Shown: positions 49,890 to 58,826 of the stretch, one piece after another | How the letters are laid out: each line of letters begins with the position of its first letter | Numbering within the stretch: the first letter of the stretch is position 1 | Assembly: GCF_027924665.1 (NCBI RefSeq) | Contig: NZ_AP027043.1 | Location: 496,001-560,000, forward strand | Direction: 5' to 3' | Length of the DNA: 64,000 bases | Origin: Flavobacterium sp. GSB-24 | Lineage (GTDB): Bacteria > Bacteroidota > Bacteroidia > Flavobacteriales > Flavobacteriaceae | Translations under genes and position numbers: made by a program | The notes under the pieces: model-generated | Told to the model about the DNA's origin: nothing | What the model saw: the letters and a program-made list of their open reading frames with translations, nothing else | The model's database searches: none

Positions 49890-50519
49890 TCAGTTTAACA
49901 TATTGTTCTTAAGCAGAAAAGCAATCAATTCTGCTACGTTTTTCATTTTATATTTTTGAAGAATATTTCGACGATGAGTTTGAACCGTCAAAAAACTCAA
50001 AAACAAATCATCTGCAATTTCCTGAGTCGATTTTCCCTGCGAAAGCAATAATGCAATATCACGTTCTCTTCTGCTTAAACCTGGAATGCGTTCTAAGTCT
50101 TCAGATAAAGGCTGGCTGATTATGGTTTTTACTTCTTCACTAAAAACAATTTCACCTTCAATAGCTTTATAAATACAATTTTTAAATTCATCAAAAGAGG
50201 CATTTTTCAAGATATAGCCATTCCCTCCATTTTGAATAAACTGCATTACCAAGCTTCTTTCAGATTGACTGCTCATGCCGATAATTACAATTTTAGGATG
50301 TTTTTGTTTAATGGTTTTACACAAATCAACGCCATTTATAACTGGCAGAAAAATATCCATTAAGATGAGATCAACTTTATTGTCTTCGATATATTCTAAA
50401 AGCGATACTCCCGACTCAAATTTTTCTACGATCTTAATAGCATCCAAATCCGACAACAAACCTGCTATTCCCGAAATCACAATCGGATGATCGTCTACAA
50501 TTACTGTTTTATGTATCAT
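49890..50519 (-). CDS. NarL/FixJ-family response regulator
   Basis: 209 aa. Receiver domain with D9/D10, phospho-acceptor D55 (LILMDIFLP) and K near 105. The C-terminal LuxR-type HTH (about 143-205) is 'LSRRERDIALLLSQGKSTQEIADDLFLSFLTVQTHRRNILQKYKMKNVAELIAF'. It lies 15 bp downstream of the TPR-histidine kinase gene on the same strand, so the two are a two-component pair. The target is unknown. The lipoprotein gene 52689-53090, divergent from the kinase, is a candidate. Confidence 0.93.
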   Translation of the reverse strand: MIHKTVIVDDHPIVISGIAGLLSDLDAIKIVEKFESGVSLLEYIEDNKVDLILMDIFLPVINGVDLCKTIKQKHPKIVIIGMSSQSERSLVMQFIQNGGNGYILKNASFDEFKNCIYKAIEGEIVFSEEVKTIISQPLSEDLERIPGLSRRERDIALLLSQGKSTQEIADDLFLSFLTVQTHRRNILQKYKMKNVAELIAFLLKNNMLN

Positions 50520-50534
50520 TTATATAGTCTGGAT

Positions 50535-52523
50535 TTAAATTTTTAATTCAATATATACTGAAGTCCCTTTATTGACAACCGAATCAATTTCTAGTTTCCC
50601 ATTCAAAAATGCGACGCGGTTTTTAATATTTCGCAGTCCCATACCTTCTCTTTTTTCGGCGTGTTTTACATTAAATCCTACTCCATTGTCTTCTACAGTA
50701 ATAAAGAACACATCTTTATTCTGCGAACAGGAAACTAAAATTTGTGAAGCTTTAGCATATTTTAAAGCATTATTTAGAAGTTCCTGTATTATGCGATAAA
50801 TCATAATTTCAAAATGCTGTGGAAATTTTGATTTTTTAATTAAATACTGAAACTCAACGACAGTTTCTAAAGTAGAATGAGAAACACACAAATCTTTCAA
50901 CGCATGTTCAAGTCCCAATTTCATTAAACTTTCGGGCATTAAATTTTGAGAAATATTACGAAGCTCTTTAATCGAGTCGTTTAGCATTTCATTAATGTTC
51001 GGACTGTTTTCGTTATTTTCTCGGTTGACAAGACTCAAATGCATTTTCAAGCCAGAAAGCATACTTCCTAATCCATCGTGTAAATCTCTTGCAATTCTCT
51101 TTCGTTCGATTTCTTCACCTTGAATCAATGCATTTGAAATCGATAATTTCTGTTGATTTTCAAGCGCTGATAATTCTTGCTGTAAATTGACTTCTTTCTG
51201 AAAACTCAGCTTTTTTTGATAGTTATTATAAATCCATAAAAACAAAACTGTTAGGAACAACAAAAACGAAAGCGCTGCAAAAAGCATTGTGTTTAATCGA
51301 TTATTATTGACTTGTAAAACTGCTTTTTCATTTTCTGACTGCAGTAAAGAGATTTTCTTCTCACTTTCTGCTTTTTTATATTTTGCCTCGAGTTCAATAA
51401 TTTCATTTTTCAGATTGGCATCGTTCAAACTATCATTTATAACATTGTATTTATGCGAATACGAATAGGCTTTGGAGTATTCTTTTGTCGCATTATAAAC
51501 TTTAGATAATTCTTTATAATAATTTTTTTTGTCAACAATAAATGGTGTGTTTTGCACCAGATATTCTAGATTACTTTTAGCTTTAACGTAGTTTTTGAGT
51601 TTAAAAAGCACTTCATACTCCGCAAATTTTAATCTGTTTAATGCGATAGAGTTACCATGTTTTATAGAAGAATTTATGCCTTTCTCAAAACTTATTAATG
51701 CTTCATTGTGTTTATTTTGTTTAGCATAATAAATTCCTTCTGCATAAAAATAAGAATCATTCAAATTCGATTCTGGATATTTTTTTAAGGTCACAAAAGC
51801 TTTATCGAGTATACTTTTAGCATCATAAAAATGTTTAAGTTCTACCAAATTCTCTGCATTTATGATATAAGTTTCCATTTTAGACTCTGCAAGCGTCGGA
51901 GACTTTTTAGTAGTATTTTCGATATATTTTTGGGCTTGATCGAGATATTCTGCAGCTTTTTCCCTTTCACCATTATTCATGAAAATAATGGCAACGGCTT
52001 TATTTAAACCGCTGATTAATTCATAATCACCGCTTTTTTTGGCAATAGGAATAGCTTCATTCACCAACAGGCGCATATAAGCATTTTCATTATTCTTGCG
52101 CTGCTGCATAATACCATAATTCTGAAGTATAATTGCCCGAATCCTATAAGCTTCTTTATAGCGGTATTTTTTAAGTTTTTCATTAGCTTCTAATAAGGCT
52201 TTTTCAAAACCATCTATATCGCCTTTTTCAATAAAACTGTAAGCATTATAATAAAGCGAAATATCCCGTAAGAAAGGAAATTTTGTTTTTAATCGATTTC
52301 CTTGTTCGAGGTATTCTTTGGATTTTTTGGCATCCTGAACCATTAAAAATAATTTGGACAGTCTAAAACTGTTCAAACTTTTAATGCTGTCGGACTTTAC
52401 ATTTTTTGTAGACTTAACAATACTGTCAATGTAAACCGTATCGTCATCTAATGAAAGGATTACTTGTGAATTGGAAATAGCAGAAAAAAATAAAAAAAAG
52501 ATAAAGGCGTAGATTTTCTTCAT
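50535..52523 (-). CDS. TPR-containing sensor histidine kinase (HisKA_3 type)
   Basis: 662 aa from the ATG 52523-52521 (MKKIYAFIFFLFFSAISNSQ, signal peptide). The exported N-terminal ~380 residues are TPR-like helical repeats. A coiled segment and a single TM helix (about 400-420, 'MLFAALSFLLFLTVLFLWIYNNY') follow. Then HisKA_3 with His in 'ERKRIARDLHDGLGSMLSGL' near 478, and HATPase_c ('VEDNGVGFNV', 'GMGLRNIKNRVAFLNG'). Periplasmic TPR kinases paired with NarL-type regulators are common in Bacteroidota. The signal sensed is unknown. It is the upstream partner of the response regulator. Confidence 0.92.
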   Translation of the reverse strand: MKKIYAFIFFLFFSAISNSQVILSLDDDTVYIDSIVKSTKNVKSDSIKSLNSFRLSKLFLMVQDAKKSKEYLEQGNRLKTKFPFLRDISLYYNAYSFIEKGDIDGFEKALLEANEKLKKYRYKEAYRIRAIILQNYGIMQQRKNNENAYMRLLVNEAIPIAKKSGDYELISGLNKAVAIIFMNNGEREKAAEYLDQAQKYIENTTKKSPTLAESKMETYIINAENLVELKHFYDAKSILDKAFVTLKKYPESNLNDSYFYAEGIYYAKQNKHNEALISFEKGINSSIKHGNSIALNRLKFAEYEVLFKLKNYVKAKSNLEYLVQNTPFIVDKKNYYKELSKVYNATKEYSKAYSYSHKYNVINDSLNDANLKNEIIELEAKYKKAESEKKISLLQSENEKAVLQVNNNRLNTMLFAALSFLLFLTVLFLWIYNNYQKKLSFQKEVNLQQELSALENQQKLSISNALIQGEEIERKRIARDLHDGLGSMLSGLKMHLSLVNRENNENSPNINEMLNDSIKELRNISQNLMPESLMKLGLEHALKDLCVSHSTLETVVEFQYLIKKSKFPQHFEIMIYRIIQELLNNALKYAKASQILVSCSQNKDVFFITVEDNGVGFNVKHAEKREGMGLRNIKNRVAFLNGKLEIDSVVNKGTSVYIELKI

Positions 52524-52688
52524 AAATGGGTATTTACTCAAAGTTATTAAAGCTTAGCGACTTTCAAAAAAAAATTAGCTCTTTTACCTGATATCAGGTA
52601 ATAAAAAATACATTTTATCAGGTATTGATATCTCTTTAGTAAGGGTCTAATTTTGTTTGACTATGAATATTAATTTAAGAATTTTATT

Positions 52689-53090
52689 ATGAAATCGATT
52701 TTAAAAACTTTAGCAATTGTATTGACTCTTGCTTTTACAGCAGTTTCTTGCAGCAGCGACAATGACGATAATAACACTGGAACAGCTTCAAGAGATGTAA
52801 AATATGAAATAACTGGAAATTACACAGGAACATTATCTACTGTTTATTTTGAAAAAGGCGGGAACGCATTAAATGAAGACATTACTAAGCTTCCTTGGAC
52901 TAAAGAATTTACAGCTGAAGCAAAATCTATGGGAGCATCATTAAGCGCAAGTGGATATGGCGGAGTTGCTGGACAAACTTTAACTGGTAAAATTTATGTT
53001 GGCGGAAAATTGCAAAACGAACTAACTGCAACAGCAACTAGCGACGGAATAATTGTTTTATCTCTTACTCCTTACGTTTTTCCTCTATAA
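52689..53090 (+). CDS. Small surface-type lipoprotein
   Basis: 133 aa. Signal peptide with lipobox at C21 (AVSC), followed by SSDNDDNN, the acidic export signal of Bacteroidota surface lipoproteins. The body is small and beta-rich ('DVKYEITGNYTGTLSTVYFEKGG', 'TLTGKIYVGGKLQNELTATAT'), like an immunoglobulin or C2-like fold. The family is not recognised. It lies divergent from the TPR kinase and convergent with the putative anti-sigma gene, and has a strong terminator. Confidence 0.75.
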   Translation: MKSILKTLAIVLTLAFTAVSCSSDNDDNNTGTASRDVKYEITGNYTGTLSTVYFEKGGNALNEDITKLPWTKEFTAEAKSMGASLSASGYGGVAGQTLTGKIYVGGKLQNELTATATSDGIIVLSLTPYVFPL

Positions 53091-53133
53091 ATGTTACTTT
53101 AAAATTTAGATTTTAGTTTTTTGGTAAAAAGTA

Positions 53134-53166
53134 AAGCTTCGTAATATTACGAAGCTTCTTTTTTTA
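53134..53166. terminator. Terminator of the small lipoprotein gene (24-bp palindrome)
   Basis: Perfect 24-nt palindrome (53134-53157, half-site AAGCTTCGTAAT) then poly-T. It lies between convergent genes. Confidence 0.9.
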
Positions 53167-53760
53167 TAACTCTAATTGATTGTTCACTTCTTCAAACTTC
53201 TCAATTAGACTATTTATTTTCTCCTGCTGTTTTTTGACTTGTTTCGGGCGAAGATAAAACCAATTGAACAACATCCATGATAAAGTAATACCATACGTTA
53301 AACCAGCTCCTAAAAGCGTCATTCTACTGGCATATTCATACATATATAAACAAATACCAACTGTAAGCGCCAGAAAATAAAAAGTCATCATTTTGGTCTG
53401 CAGAAATTGTTGTTTCTTTTTAATTATAATTAAATTTTGAAGATACTCTTGATTGGTTTGTGTGGCTTCAATATTTTTATACTTGCTCAGTAATTTATTA
53501 TAGGTGAATAAATAAATCACCATGGCCAGAATCGTTATGACAATTCCGATTTTAGTCGAAATAAATTGCGGTTGATAATATATCCAAATACAAACAATAA
53601 ACATACAGGTAGCCAAAAGCAATATATTAACAATCCATAAACTTCTTAATCCTGCCTTTTTGAACTTGGTTATTCTTGCCAGTAAATCCCTCATATCTGG
53701 CTGACTTACAGATTGTTTTTTCCATAAATCTTTAAAATCTATATTGTTATCGTTGTCCAT
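53164..53760 (-). CDS. Membrane protein next to ECF sigma (putative anti-sigma factor)
   Basis: 198 aa. A cytoplasmic N-terminus (~1-35: 'NNIDFKDLWKKQSVSQPDMRDLL') precedes about four hydrophobic helices (SLWIVNILLLATCMFIVCIW, TKIGIVITILAMVIYLF, MMTFYFLALTVGICLYMY, LLGAGLTYGITLSWMLFNWFY). Gene overlap with the sigma factor (14 bp) and membrane location suggest an anti-sigma, but there is no zinc-binding ZAS motif (HxxxCxxC), so the assignment rests on position. The C-terminus is charged (KQQEKINSLIEKFEEVNNQLEL). Confidence 0.65.
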   Translation of the reverse strand: MDNDNNIDFKDLWKKQSVSQPDMRDLLARITKFKKAGLRSLWIVNILLLATCMFIVCIWIYYQPQFISTKIGIVITILAMVIYLFTYNKLLSKYKNIEATQTNQEYLQNLIIIKKKQQFLQTKMMTFYFLALTVGICLYMYEYASRMTLLGAGLTYGITLSWMLFNWFYLRPKQVKKQQEKINSLIEKFEEVNNQLEL

Positions 53761-54220
53761 TTTCTTTAAATTTTTCGGTCAATTTTTCTTTTATCCTGTG
53801 AATTTTTACTCGCACATTTGCATCAGAAAGTCCAACAATTTTGGCAATTTCTGTCTGCTTTACATCTTCCAGTTCCAGCGAAATAATAATACGTTCTGTT
53901 TCGGGTAATTCAGCAATACATTTGTATAAAAACTGAATTTGAGGTTCCAATGAGGCTTGTTTTTCTTCTGAAAGATGAACAGGCAGCTCTGATTTTGGAA
54001 AACGTTTCTGTTTTTCGATCTGCCTCAGGCAATTGTTAGAAGCAATCCTAAAAATCCAGGTTCCAATAGAAGATTCATTTCTAAAGTTTTCCAGTTTCTG
54101 CCAGACAATTATAAACGTTTCCTGAGTCAAATCCTGCGCCGCGTCATAATCGTTTACAAAACCCATGCAAAGCCTAAAAATTCTATCCCAATATGTTTTG
54201 TAGATATCTTCGAATTCCAT
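53747..54220 (-). CDS. ECF RNA polymerase sigma factor
   Basis: 157 aa with region 2 ('FEDIYKTYWDRIFRLCMGFVNDYDAAQDLTQETFIIVWQKLENFRNESSIGTWIFRIASNNCLRQIEK') and region 4 ('LPETERIIISLELEDVKQTEIAKIVGLSDANVRVKIHRIKEKL'). It overlaps the downstream membrane protein gene and starts 1 bp after the stop of the alpha/beta hydrolase gene. The operon order is hydrolase, sigma, membrane protein. The regulon is unknown. Confidence 0.93.
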   Translation of the reverse strand: MEFEDIYKTYWDRIFRLCMGFVNDYDAAQDLTQETFIIVWQKLENFRNESSIGTWIFRIASNNCLRQIEKQKRFPKSELPVHLSEEKQASLEPQIQFLYKCIAELPETERIIISLELEDVKQTEIAKIVGLSDANVRVKIHRIKEKLTEKFKENGQR

Positions 54221-54221
54221 A

Positions 54222-55070
54222 TTAAGATTTTATAAAAGAGTTTAATTGTGCCAAATACCAATCTTTGTCATCGTACATTATAAAATGTAAACCTTTATCC
54301 GCATATTGAAAATTAGCTGTTTTCAAGTTTTTATACTGCCCTTCGATTGCCGGTTTTAAATTTATAAAATAAGATTCTAATAAAATTAATGACGGACATT
54401 TTATCGCCGAGATTCTTTCTCTCAAATCGATATTAAAGAAATCACAATACACTTCCGAAAAAGTTTTTCGATCCGATTTTACACTCCAGTCTACAACCAT
54501 TTCTAATTTTGATGAATCTTGCAAAAGTCTCGGCATCGTTTGTTTCTGCATATCATAAAACTGCGTTTCATTCATTGCTGCCATTTGAGTAACCATTGGC
54601 GAACAGTCATTATTTTCTTTTGATTTAAAAGAAGGATCGCTCAAAGCAGCCAAACACGGAAGCGCGTCGACAACCACAATTTTACAAATTAAATCTGGAT
54701 AATCTGAAGCGATTGCCAGCGCAAGCCCGCCTCCCATACTGTGGCCAACTAAAATTGGTTTTTCGATTTTATTGTCTTTGATATAATTGGCAATTCCTGA
54801 TTTCCAGTTTTCGAATGAAGGATTAGGTTGTGGTTTTACTCCGGCAAATCCAGCCATTGTAAGTGTATAGCATGTAAAATCTTTTTCGAAAGCTGCTTTG
54901 GTTTCGTTCCAAACTTCTCCAGAAGAAGCAAAACCAGGAATAAATATTATAGATTGTTTTCCTTTTCCTGTTTTGATAACCTCAAAAGGATATGATTTTG
55001 TTTGTGCAAAAACATTGATACATAATGCAGAGAATAAGAATGCGATAATTAAGATGATATACTTTTTCAT
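54222..55070 (-). CDS. Alpha/beta hydrolase, exported
   Basis: 282 aa. Signal peptide about 1-22 (INVFAQ). Alpha/beta hydrolase core: 'QSIIFIPGFASSGEVWNETKAAF' (oxyanion side), nucleophile elbow 'PILVGHSMGGGLALAIASDYP' with the Ser of G-H-S-M-G near 112, and His near the end in 'FQYADKGLHFIMYDD'. An Asp is likely in 'VVVDALP'. The periplasmic substrate is unknown. It is first in the operon with the sigma factor (1-bp gap), so it may be linked to envelope stress or to a nutrient. Confidence 0.88.
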   Translation of the reverse strand: MKKYIILIIAFLFSALCINVFAQTKSYPFEVIKTGKGKQSIIFIPGFASSGEVWNETKAAFEKDFTCYTLTMAGFAGVKPQPNPSFENWKSGIANYIKDNKIEKPILVGHSMGGGLALAIASDYPDLICKIVVVDALPCLAALSDPSFKSKENNDCSPMVTQMAAMNETQFYDMQKQTMPRLLQDSSKLEMVVDWSVKSDRKTFSEVYCDFFNIDLRERISAIKCPSLILLESYFINLKPAIEGQYKNLKTANFQYADKGLHFIMYDDKDWYLAQLNSFIKS

Positions 55071-55276
55071 TTTTAATAGTTTTAAGTTGTTAATTAAATC
55101 GGATCCATGCTTTTGATACGACGACTATTAAAATGTTACAAAAGTTTTTAAATTTTTAATAAAAAAATTTAAAACGCCAATGTTTGCTCGGGTTTTTAAC
55201 CGCAAAGATTTACGCAAGGAACGCTAGGGTGTCTTGCTTACAAAGGCGCAAGGTCGCAAAGTTTTTTCCACAATCT

Positions 55277-55357
55277 TGTCATTTTGAGGAACGAAACAAC
55301 CGCACTAACAAGCTAAAAAACATACTAAATGAGATTGCTTCGTTCCTCGCAATGACA
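55277..55357. repeat. TGTCATT-family inverted repeat
   Basis: Left arm 55277-55299 and right arm 55335-55357 are imperfect complements (20 of 23). The words are TGTCATT, then GAGGAACGAA. It is related to the perfect 28-bp pair at 6961-7063. It lies in the 374-bp gap between hydrolase and leuS, which also holds CGCAAAG/GCAAGG words (55199-55261). The gap has no gene. Confidence 0.75.
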
Positions 55358-55382
55358 TACAACAGCAATTATAAAACAAAAA

Positions 55383-55420
55383 AAATCCCAAACCCCAATC
55401 GTAAAATTGGAATTTGGAAT
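55383..55420 (-). terminator. leuS terminator made of AAATTCC/CCCAAA repeat
   Basis: On the minus strand AAATTCCAAATTCCAA-type arms (55420-55405) pair with TTGGGGTTTGGGATTTT (55399-55383). A T-run follows. It lies 25-60 bp past the leuS stop. Confidence 0.75.
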
Positions 55421-55444
55421 TTTTATATTGGAATTTTAAAATAA

Positions 55445-58309
55445 TTAACCGACTAGGTTAATTATTTTCCCAGGAACAATAATCACTTTATTCGGAGTTT
55501 TTCCATCTAACTGTTTTTGAGTTCTTTCGTCTTTCATTACGATTTCTTCGATTTGTTCTTTGGTTAAATCCAAAGGCAATTCGATTGTGAAACGCATTTT
55601 TCCGTTGAAAGAAACTGGGTACTCTTTATTGGTTTCGATTAAATGTTTTTCATCAAAAATTGGGAAAGCAACCTCAGAAATAGAAGTCGTATGTCCTAAC
55701 TGCGACCATAATTCTTCTGCAATATGAGGCGCATATGGCGAAACTAAAATTGCTAACGGCTCTAAAATTGCTCTTGAATGACAATTTTGAGAAGACAATT
55801 CGTTTACACAAATCATAAATTGAGAAACCGAAGTATTGAAAGAGAAATTCTCAATATCATCAGCCACTTTTTTGATGGTTTTATGTAACGATTTCAAATT
55901 GTCTTTTGTTGGTTCGTCGTTATTTACGATTAAGCCATTATCATCAAAATACAATCGCCATAATTTTTTCAAGAAACCAAATACACCAGAAATTCCAGCA
56001 GTATTCCAAGGTTTTGCCTGCTCTAATGGGCCTAAAAACATTTCGTATAAACGTAATGTATCAGCACCATATTCTGCACAAATATCATCTGGAGTTACTA
56101 CATTGTATTTCGATTTCGACATTTTCTCAACTTCTCGGCCTACAATGTATTTTCCGTTTTCGTCTAAAATAAATTCAGCATCAGCATAATCTTCTCTCCA
56201 AGCTTTGAATTTTTCAACATCTAATTCATCTGATGAATTTACCATTGAAACGTCAGCGTGAATTGGCTGAACTTTTTGATCTCCAATTTTATTTTTAGAT
56301 ACAAAAGTATTTGTTCCTTCTAATCTGTAAACAAACGCACTAGTTCCCAAAATCATTCCCTGATTAATCAGTTTTTTGAATGGCTCTTCAGTTGGAGCAA
56401 AACCTTTGTCTTTTAAGAATTTGTTCCAGAAACGAGAATACAATAAGTGACCTGTTGCGTGCTCGCTTCCTCCGATATATAAATCTACATTTTCCCAGTA
56501 AGCTAATGCTTCTTTGCTTGCAAATTCATTTTCGTTGTGTGCATCCATGTAACGCATCCAATACCATGAACTTCCTGCCCAACCTGGCATAGTGTTCAAT
56601 TCTAAAGGAAAAATCGAAACATTGTCAACTAAATCAGTATCGACAACTTTGTTTTGTTTTGTATCCCAAGCCCAAACTGCTGCGTTTCCTAATGGAGGCA
56701 AACCATCTTCTGTTGGTAAATATTTCTCTACTTCAGGTAAAATAATTGGCAAATGCTGTGCATCAATCATTTTTGGCAATCCATTTACATAATAAACTGG
56801 AAATGGTTCACCCCAATAACGCTGACGAGAAAAAACAGCATCACGCAAACGGTAATTTGTTTTACCAGTTCCCTGACCAATTTTTTCTAATTCAGCAATT
56901 GCTTTTTGAGTTGCCTCCTTATAATTCAATCCGTTTAAGAAATCAGAATTTGCGATTTCAACGTTGTATTTTGATCCGTAAGCAGCTTCTGAAATATCAA
57001 CATTAGCGAAGATATTTTTGATTTCCTGCATTCCGTTTTGACCTTTAAAGAAATTAGCAAAAGCAAAATCTCTTTCGTCTCCGCAAGGAACCGCCATTAC
57101 AGCACCTGTTCCATAACCTGCCAAAACATAATCTCCAATCCAAACTGGAATTGGTTCTTTTGTAAATGGATGTTCAGCATAAGCACCCGTAAATACTCCC
57201 GAAATAGTTTTTACATCTGCCATACGCTCACGCTCAGAACGTTTTGCTGTTTTTTCTATATAGGCTTCAACAGCAGCTTTTTGTTCTGGAGTTGTAATTT
57301 TAACTACCAAATCATGTTCTGGTGCCAAAGTCATAAATGTAACTCCAAAAATAGTATCAGGACGAGTAGTGAACACTTCTATAACTTCGTTATGATCTTT
57401 CACATTAAAAGTTACCAATGCACCTACAGATTTTCCAATCCAATTACGCTGACTCTCTTTTATAGACTCACTCCAATCAATATCATTTAAACCTTGAAGC
57501 AAGCGTTCGGCATAAGCAGAAATTCGCATACTCCATTGTGTCATTTTTTTTCTTATAACAGGAAAGCCTCCACGTTCTGAAACTCCGTTTACAATTTCGT
57601 CATTTGCCAAAACAGTTCCTAAGCCTGGACACCAGTTTACTTCGGTTTCTGCCAAATACGTCATTCTGTATTGCAACAAGATTTTTTCTTTTTGATCATC
57701 AGAATAAGAATTCCATTCATCAGCAGTAAAAATTACTACGTTATCATCGCAAACTGCTTCGACTAATGCATTTCCGCTTTCTTCAAAAACAGTTATTAAT
57801 TCTGAAATATCAAATGCTTTTCCTTGTTTTTTGCAATACCAAGAATTGAACAATTGAATAAAAATCCATTGTGTATGTTTGTAATAATCAGGATTTGAAG
57901 TTCGCACTTCACGACTCCAATCAAATGAAAACCCGATTTTATCTAATTGTTTTCTATATCCTGCGATTTGTTTTCCTTCTTTGTCTACACCACCGTCAAT
58001 ATTTACGCGTGTTGTATCTTCTGGACGCTGTCCTGTCTGGATTGCATATTGTTCTGCAGGTAATCCAAAACTATCGTAACCCATCGGGTGCAAAACATTG
58101 AAACCTTGATGTCTTTTGAAACGAGAATAAACGTCTGAAGCTATATAACCCAGCGGATGCCCAACGTGTAATCCCGCTCCAGATGGATAAGGAAACATAT
58201 CGAGTACATAATGTTTAGGTTTTTCAGAGTTATTTTTTGCTGCAAAAGTTTGATTTTCTGCCCAATATTTTTGCCATTTGGCGTCAATTTCGTTTGGATT
58301 GTATTTCAT
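55445..58309 (-). CDS. leuS: Leucyl-tRNA synthetase
   Basis: 954 aa class I synthetase. HIGH motif 'FPYPSGAGLHVGHPLGY' at 40-56 with HVGH at about 48-51, large CP1 editing domain, and KMSKS ('EKMSKSKYNVV', near 732). The length exceeds the bacterial average (about 860-880 aa) because of an insertion near 160-215 ('YCKKQGKAFDISELITVFEESGN'), which seems usual for Bacteroidota. It is monocistronic with an exact promoter. The 5' leader carries the octameric repeat. No T-box or leader peptide is seen. Confidence 0.97.
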   Translation of the reverse strand: MKYNPNEIDAKWQKYWAENQTFAAKNNSEKPKHYVLDMFPYPSGAGLHVGHPLGYIASDVYSRFKRHQGFNVLHPMGYDSFGLPAEQYAIQTGQRPEDTTRVNIDGGVDKEGKQIAGYRKQLDKIGFSFDWSREVRTSNPDYYKHTQWIFIQLFNSWYCKKQGKAFDISELITVFEESGNALVEAVCDDNVVIFTADEWNSYSDDQKEKILLQYRMTYLAETEVNWCPGLGTVLANDEIVNGVSERGGFPVIRKKMTQWSMRISAYAERLLQGLNDIDWSESIKESQRNWIGKSVGALVTFNVKDHNEVIEVFTTRPDTIFGVTFMTLAPEHDLVVKITTPEQKAAVEAYIEKTAKRSERERMADVKTISGVFTGAYAEHPFTKEPIPVWIGDYVLAGYGTGAVMAVPCGDERDFAFANFFKGQNGMQEIKNIFANVDISEAAYGSKYNVEIANSDFLNGLNYKEATQKAIAELEKIGQGTGKTNYRLRDAVFSRQRYWGEPFPVYYVNGLPKMIDAQHLPIILPEVEKYLPTEDGLPPLGNAAVWAWDTKQNKVVDTDLVDNVSIFPLELNTMPGWAGSSWYWMRYMDAHNENEFASKEALAYWENVDLYIGGSEHATGHLLYSRFWNKFLKDKGFAPTEEPFKKLINQGMILGTSAFVYRLEGTNTFVSKNKIGDQKVQPIHADVSMVNSSDELDVEKFKAWREDYADAEFILDENGKYIVGREVEKMSKSKYNVVTPDDICAEYGADTLRLYEMFLGPLEQAKPWNTAGISGVFGFLKKLWRLYFDDNGLIVNNDEPTKDNLKSLHKTIKKVADDIENFSFNTSVSQFMICVNELSSQNCHSRAILEPLAILVSPYAPHIAEELWSQLGHTTSISEVAFPIFDEKHLIETNKEYPVSFNGKMRFTIELPLDLTKEQIEEIVMKDERTQKQLDGKTPNKVIIVPGKIINLVG

Positions 58310-58311
58310 TT

Positions 58312-58351
58312 CTAAGTGACTAAGATTCTAAGTGACTAAGGTTCTAAGGCT
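58312..58351. repeat. Octameric CTAAG repeat, five units
   Basis: CTAAGTGA, CTAAGATT, CTAAGTGA, CTAAGGTT and CTAAGGCT in exact 8-nt register inside the leuS 5' leader, ending 3 nt before the leuS start. Confidence 0.85.
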
Positions 58352-58371
58352 TTTCACTAGTTAATTAGCCG

Positions 58372-58401
58372 CAAATTTACATTTATTGTGGTTTGTACCA
58401 A
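58372..58401 (-). promoter_or_regulatory. leuS promoter
   Basis: Minus-strand TTG (58401-58399), 19-nt spacer, TAAATTTG (58379-58372), full consensus. The predicted leader of about 60 nt contains the octameric repeat. Confidence 0.75.
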
Positions 58402-58525
58402 AGCATTTCATAGACAAACAAATAAAATATCAAAATAACTACCCAAATTATTAAAAATACTTAATATAGAGTCGCATTTCATGTAGTTTTTGAAAAGTAA
58501 ATTTTAAGGTTCAACGTTTTTTTCA

Positions 58526-58656
58526 ACCGCAAAGTTCGCTAAGGTTTTTATTTAGCGGTAGATACAAAACATATAAGTTCACAAAGCTTTATGCCGCTAG
58601 AACTTTGCGCAGCTTTGTGTTTTATACAATTTAAATTACTTTGCGCACTTTGCGGT
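58526..58656. repeat. CGCAAAG-type inverted repeat upstream of ftsX
   Basis: ACCGCAAAGT (58526-58535) and ACTTTGCGGT (58647-58656) are exact complements. TAGCGG/CCGCTA (58553-58558/58594-58599) nests inside. The leuS-ftsX gap (58310-58826) has no gene. Besides this it holds AATAAAGA...TCTTTATT (58781-58799) close to ftsX, a possible operator. Confidence 0.7.
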
Positions 58657-58826
58657 AAAATCTGCTTTATGCCCTCAGATAAGTAATCTTAAAAAAAACT
58701 TATTCTTGTTTGCAGTTAAATAAACTTTTATTCAATATCAAATTGTACATTTATAGTATAAAAGTTCGTTATTAACTTTAAATAAAGAAATTCTTTATTA
58801 TTTTTACCACATAATTTAAGCAAACT

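Noticed and set aside
55836..58101. Many antisense open frames inside leuS
   Set aside because: They are shadows of the leuS coding strand without starts, promoters or family patterns.
58310..58372. Leucine attenuator before leuS
   Set aside because: The leader is about 60 nt and contains only the octameric repeat. No Leu-rich ORF and no terminator.
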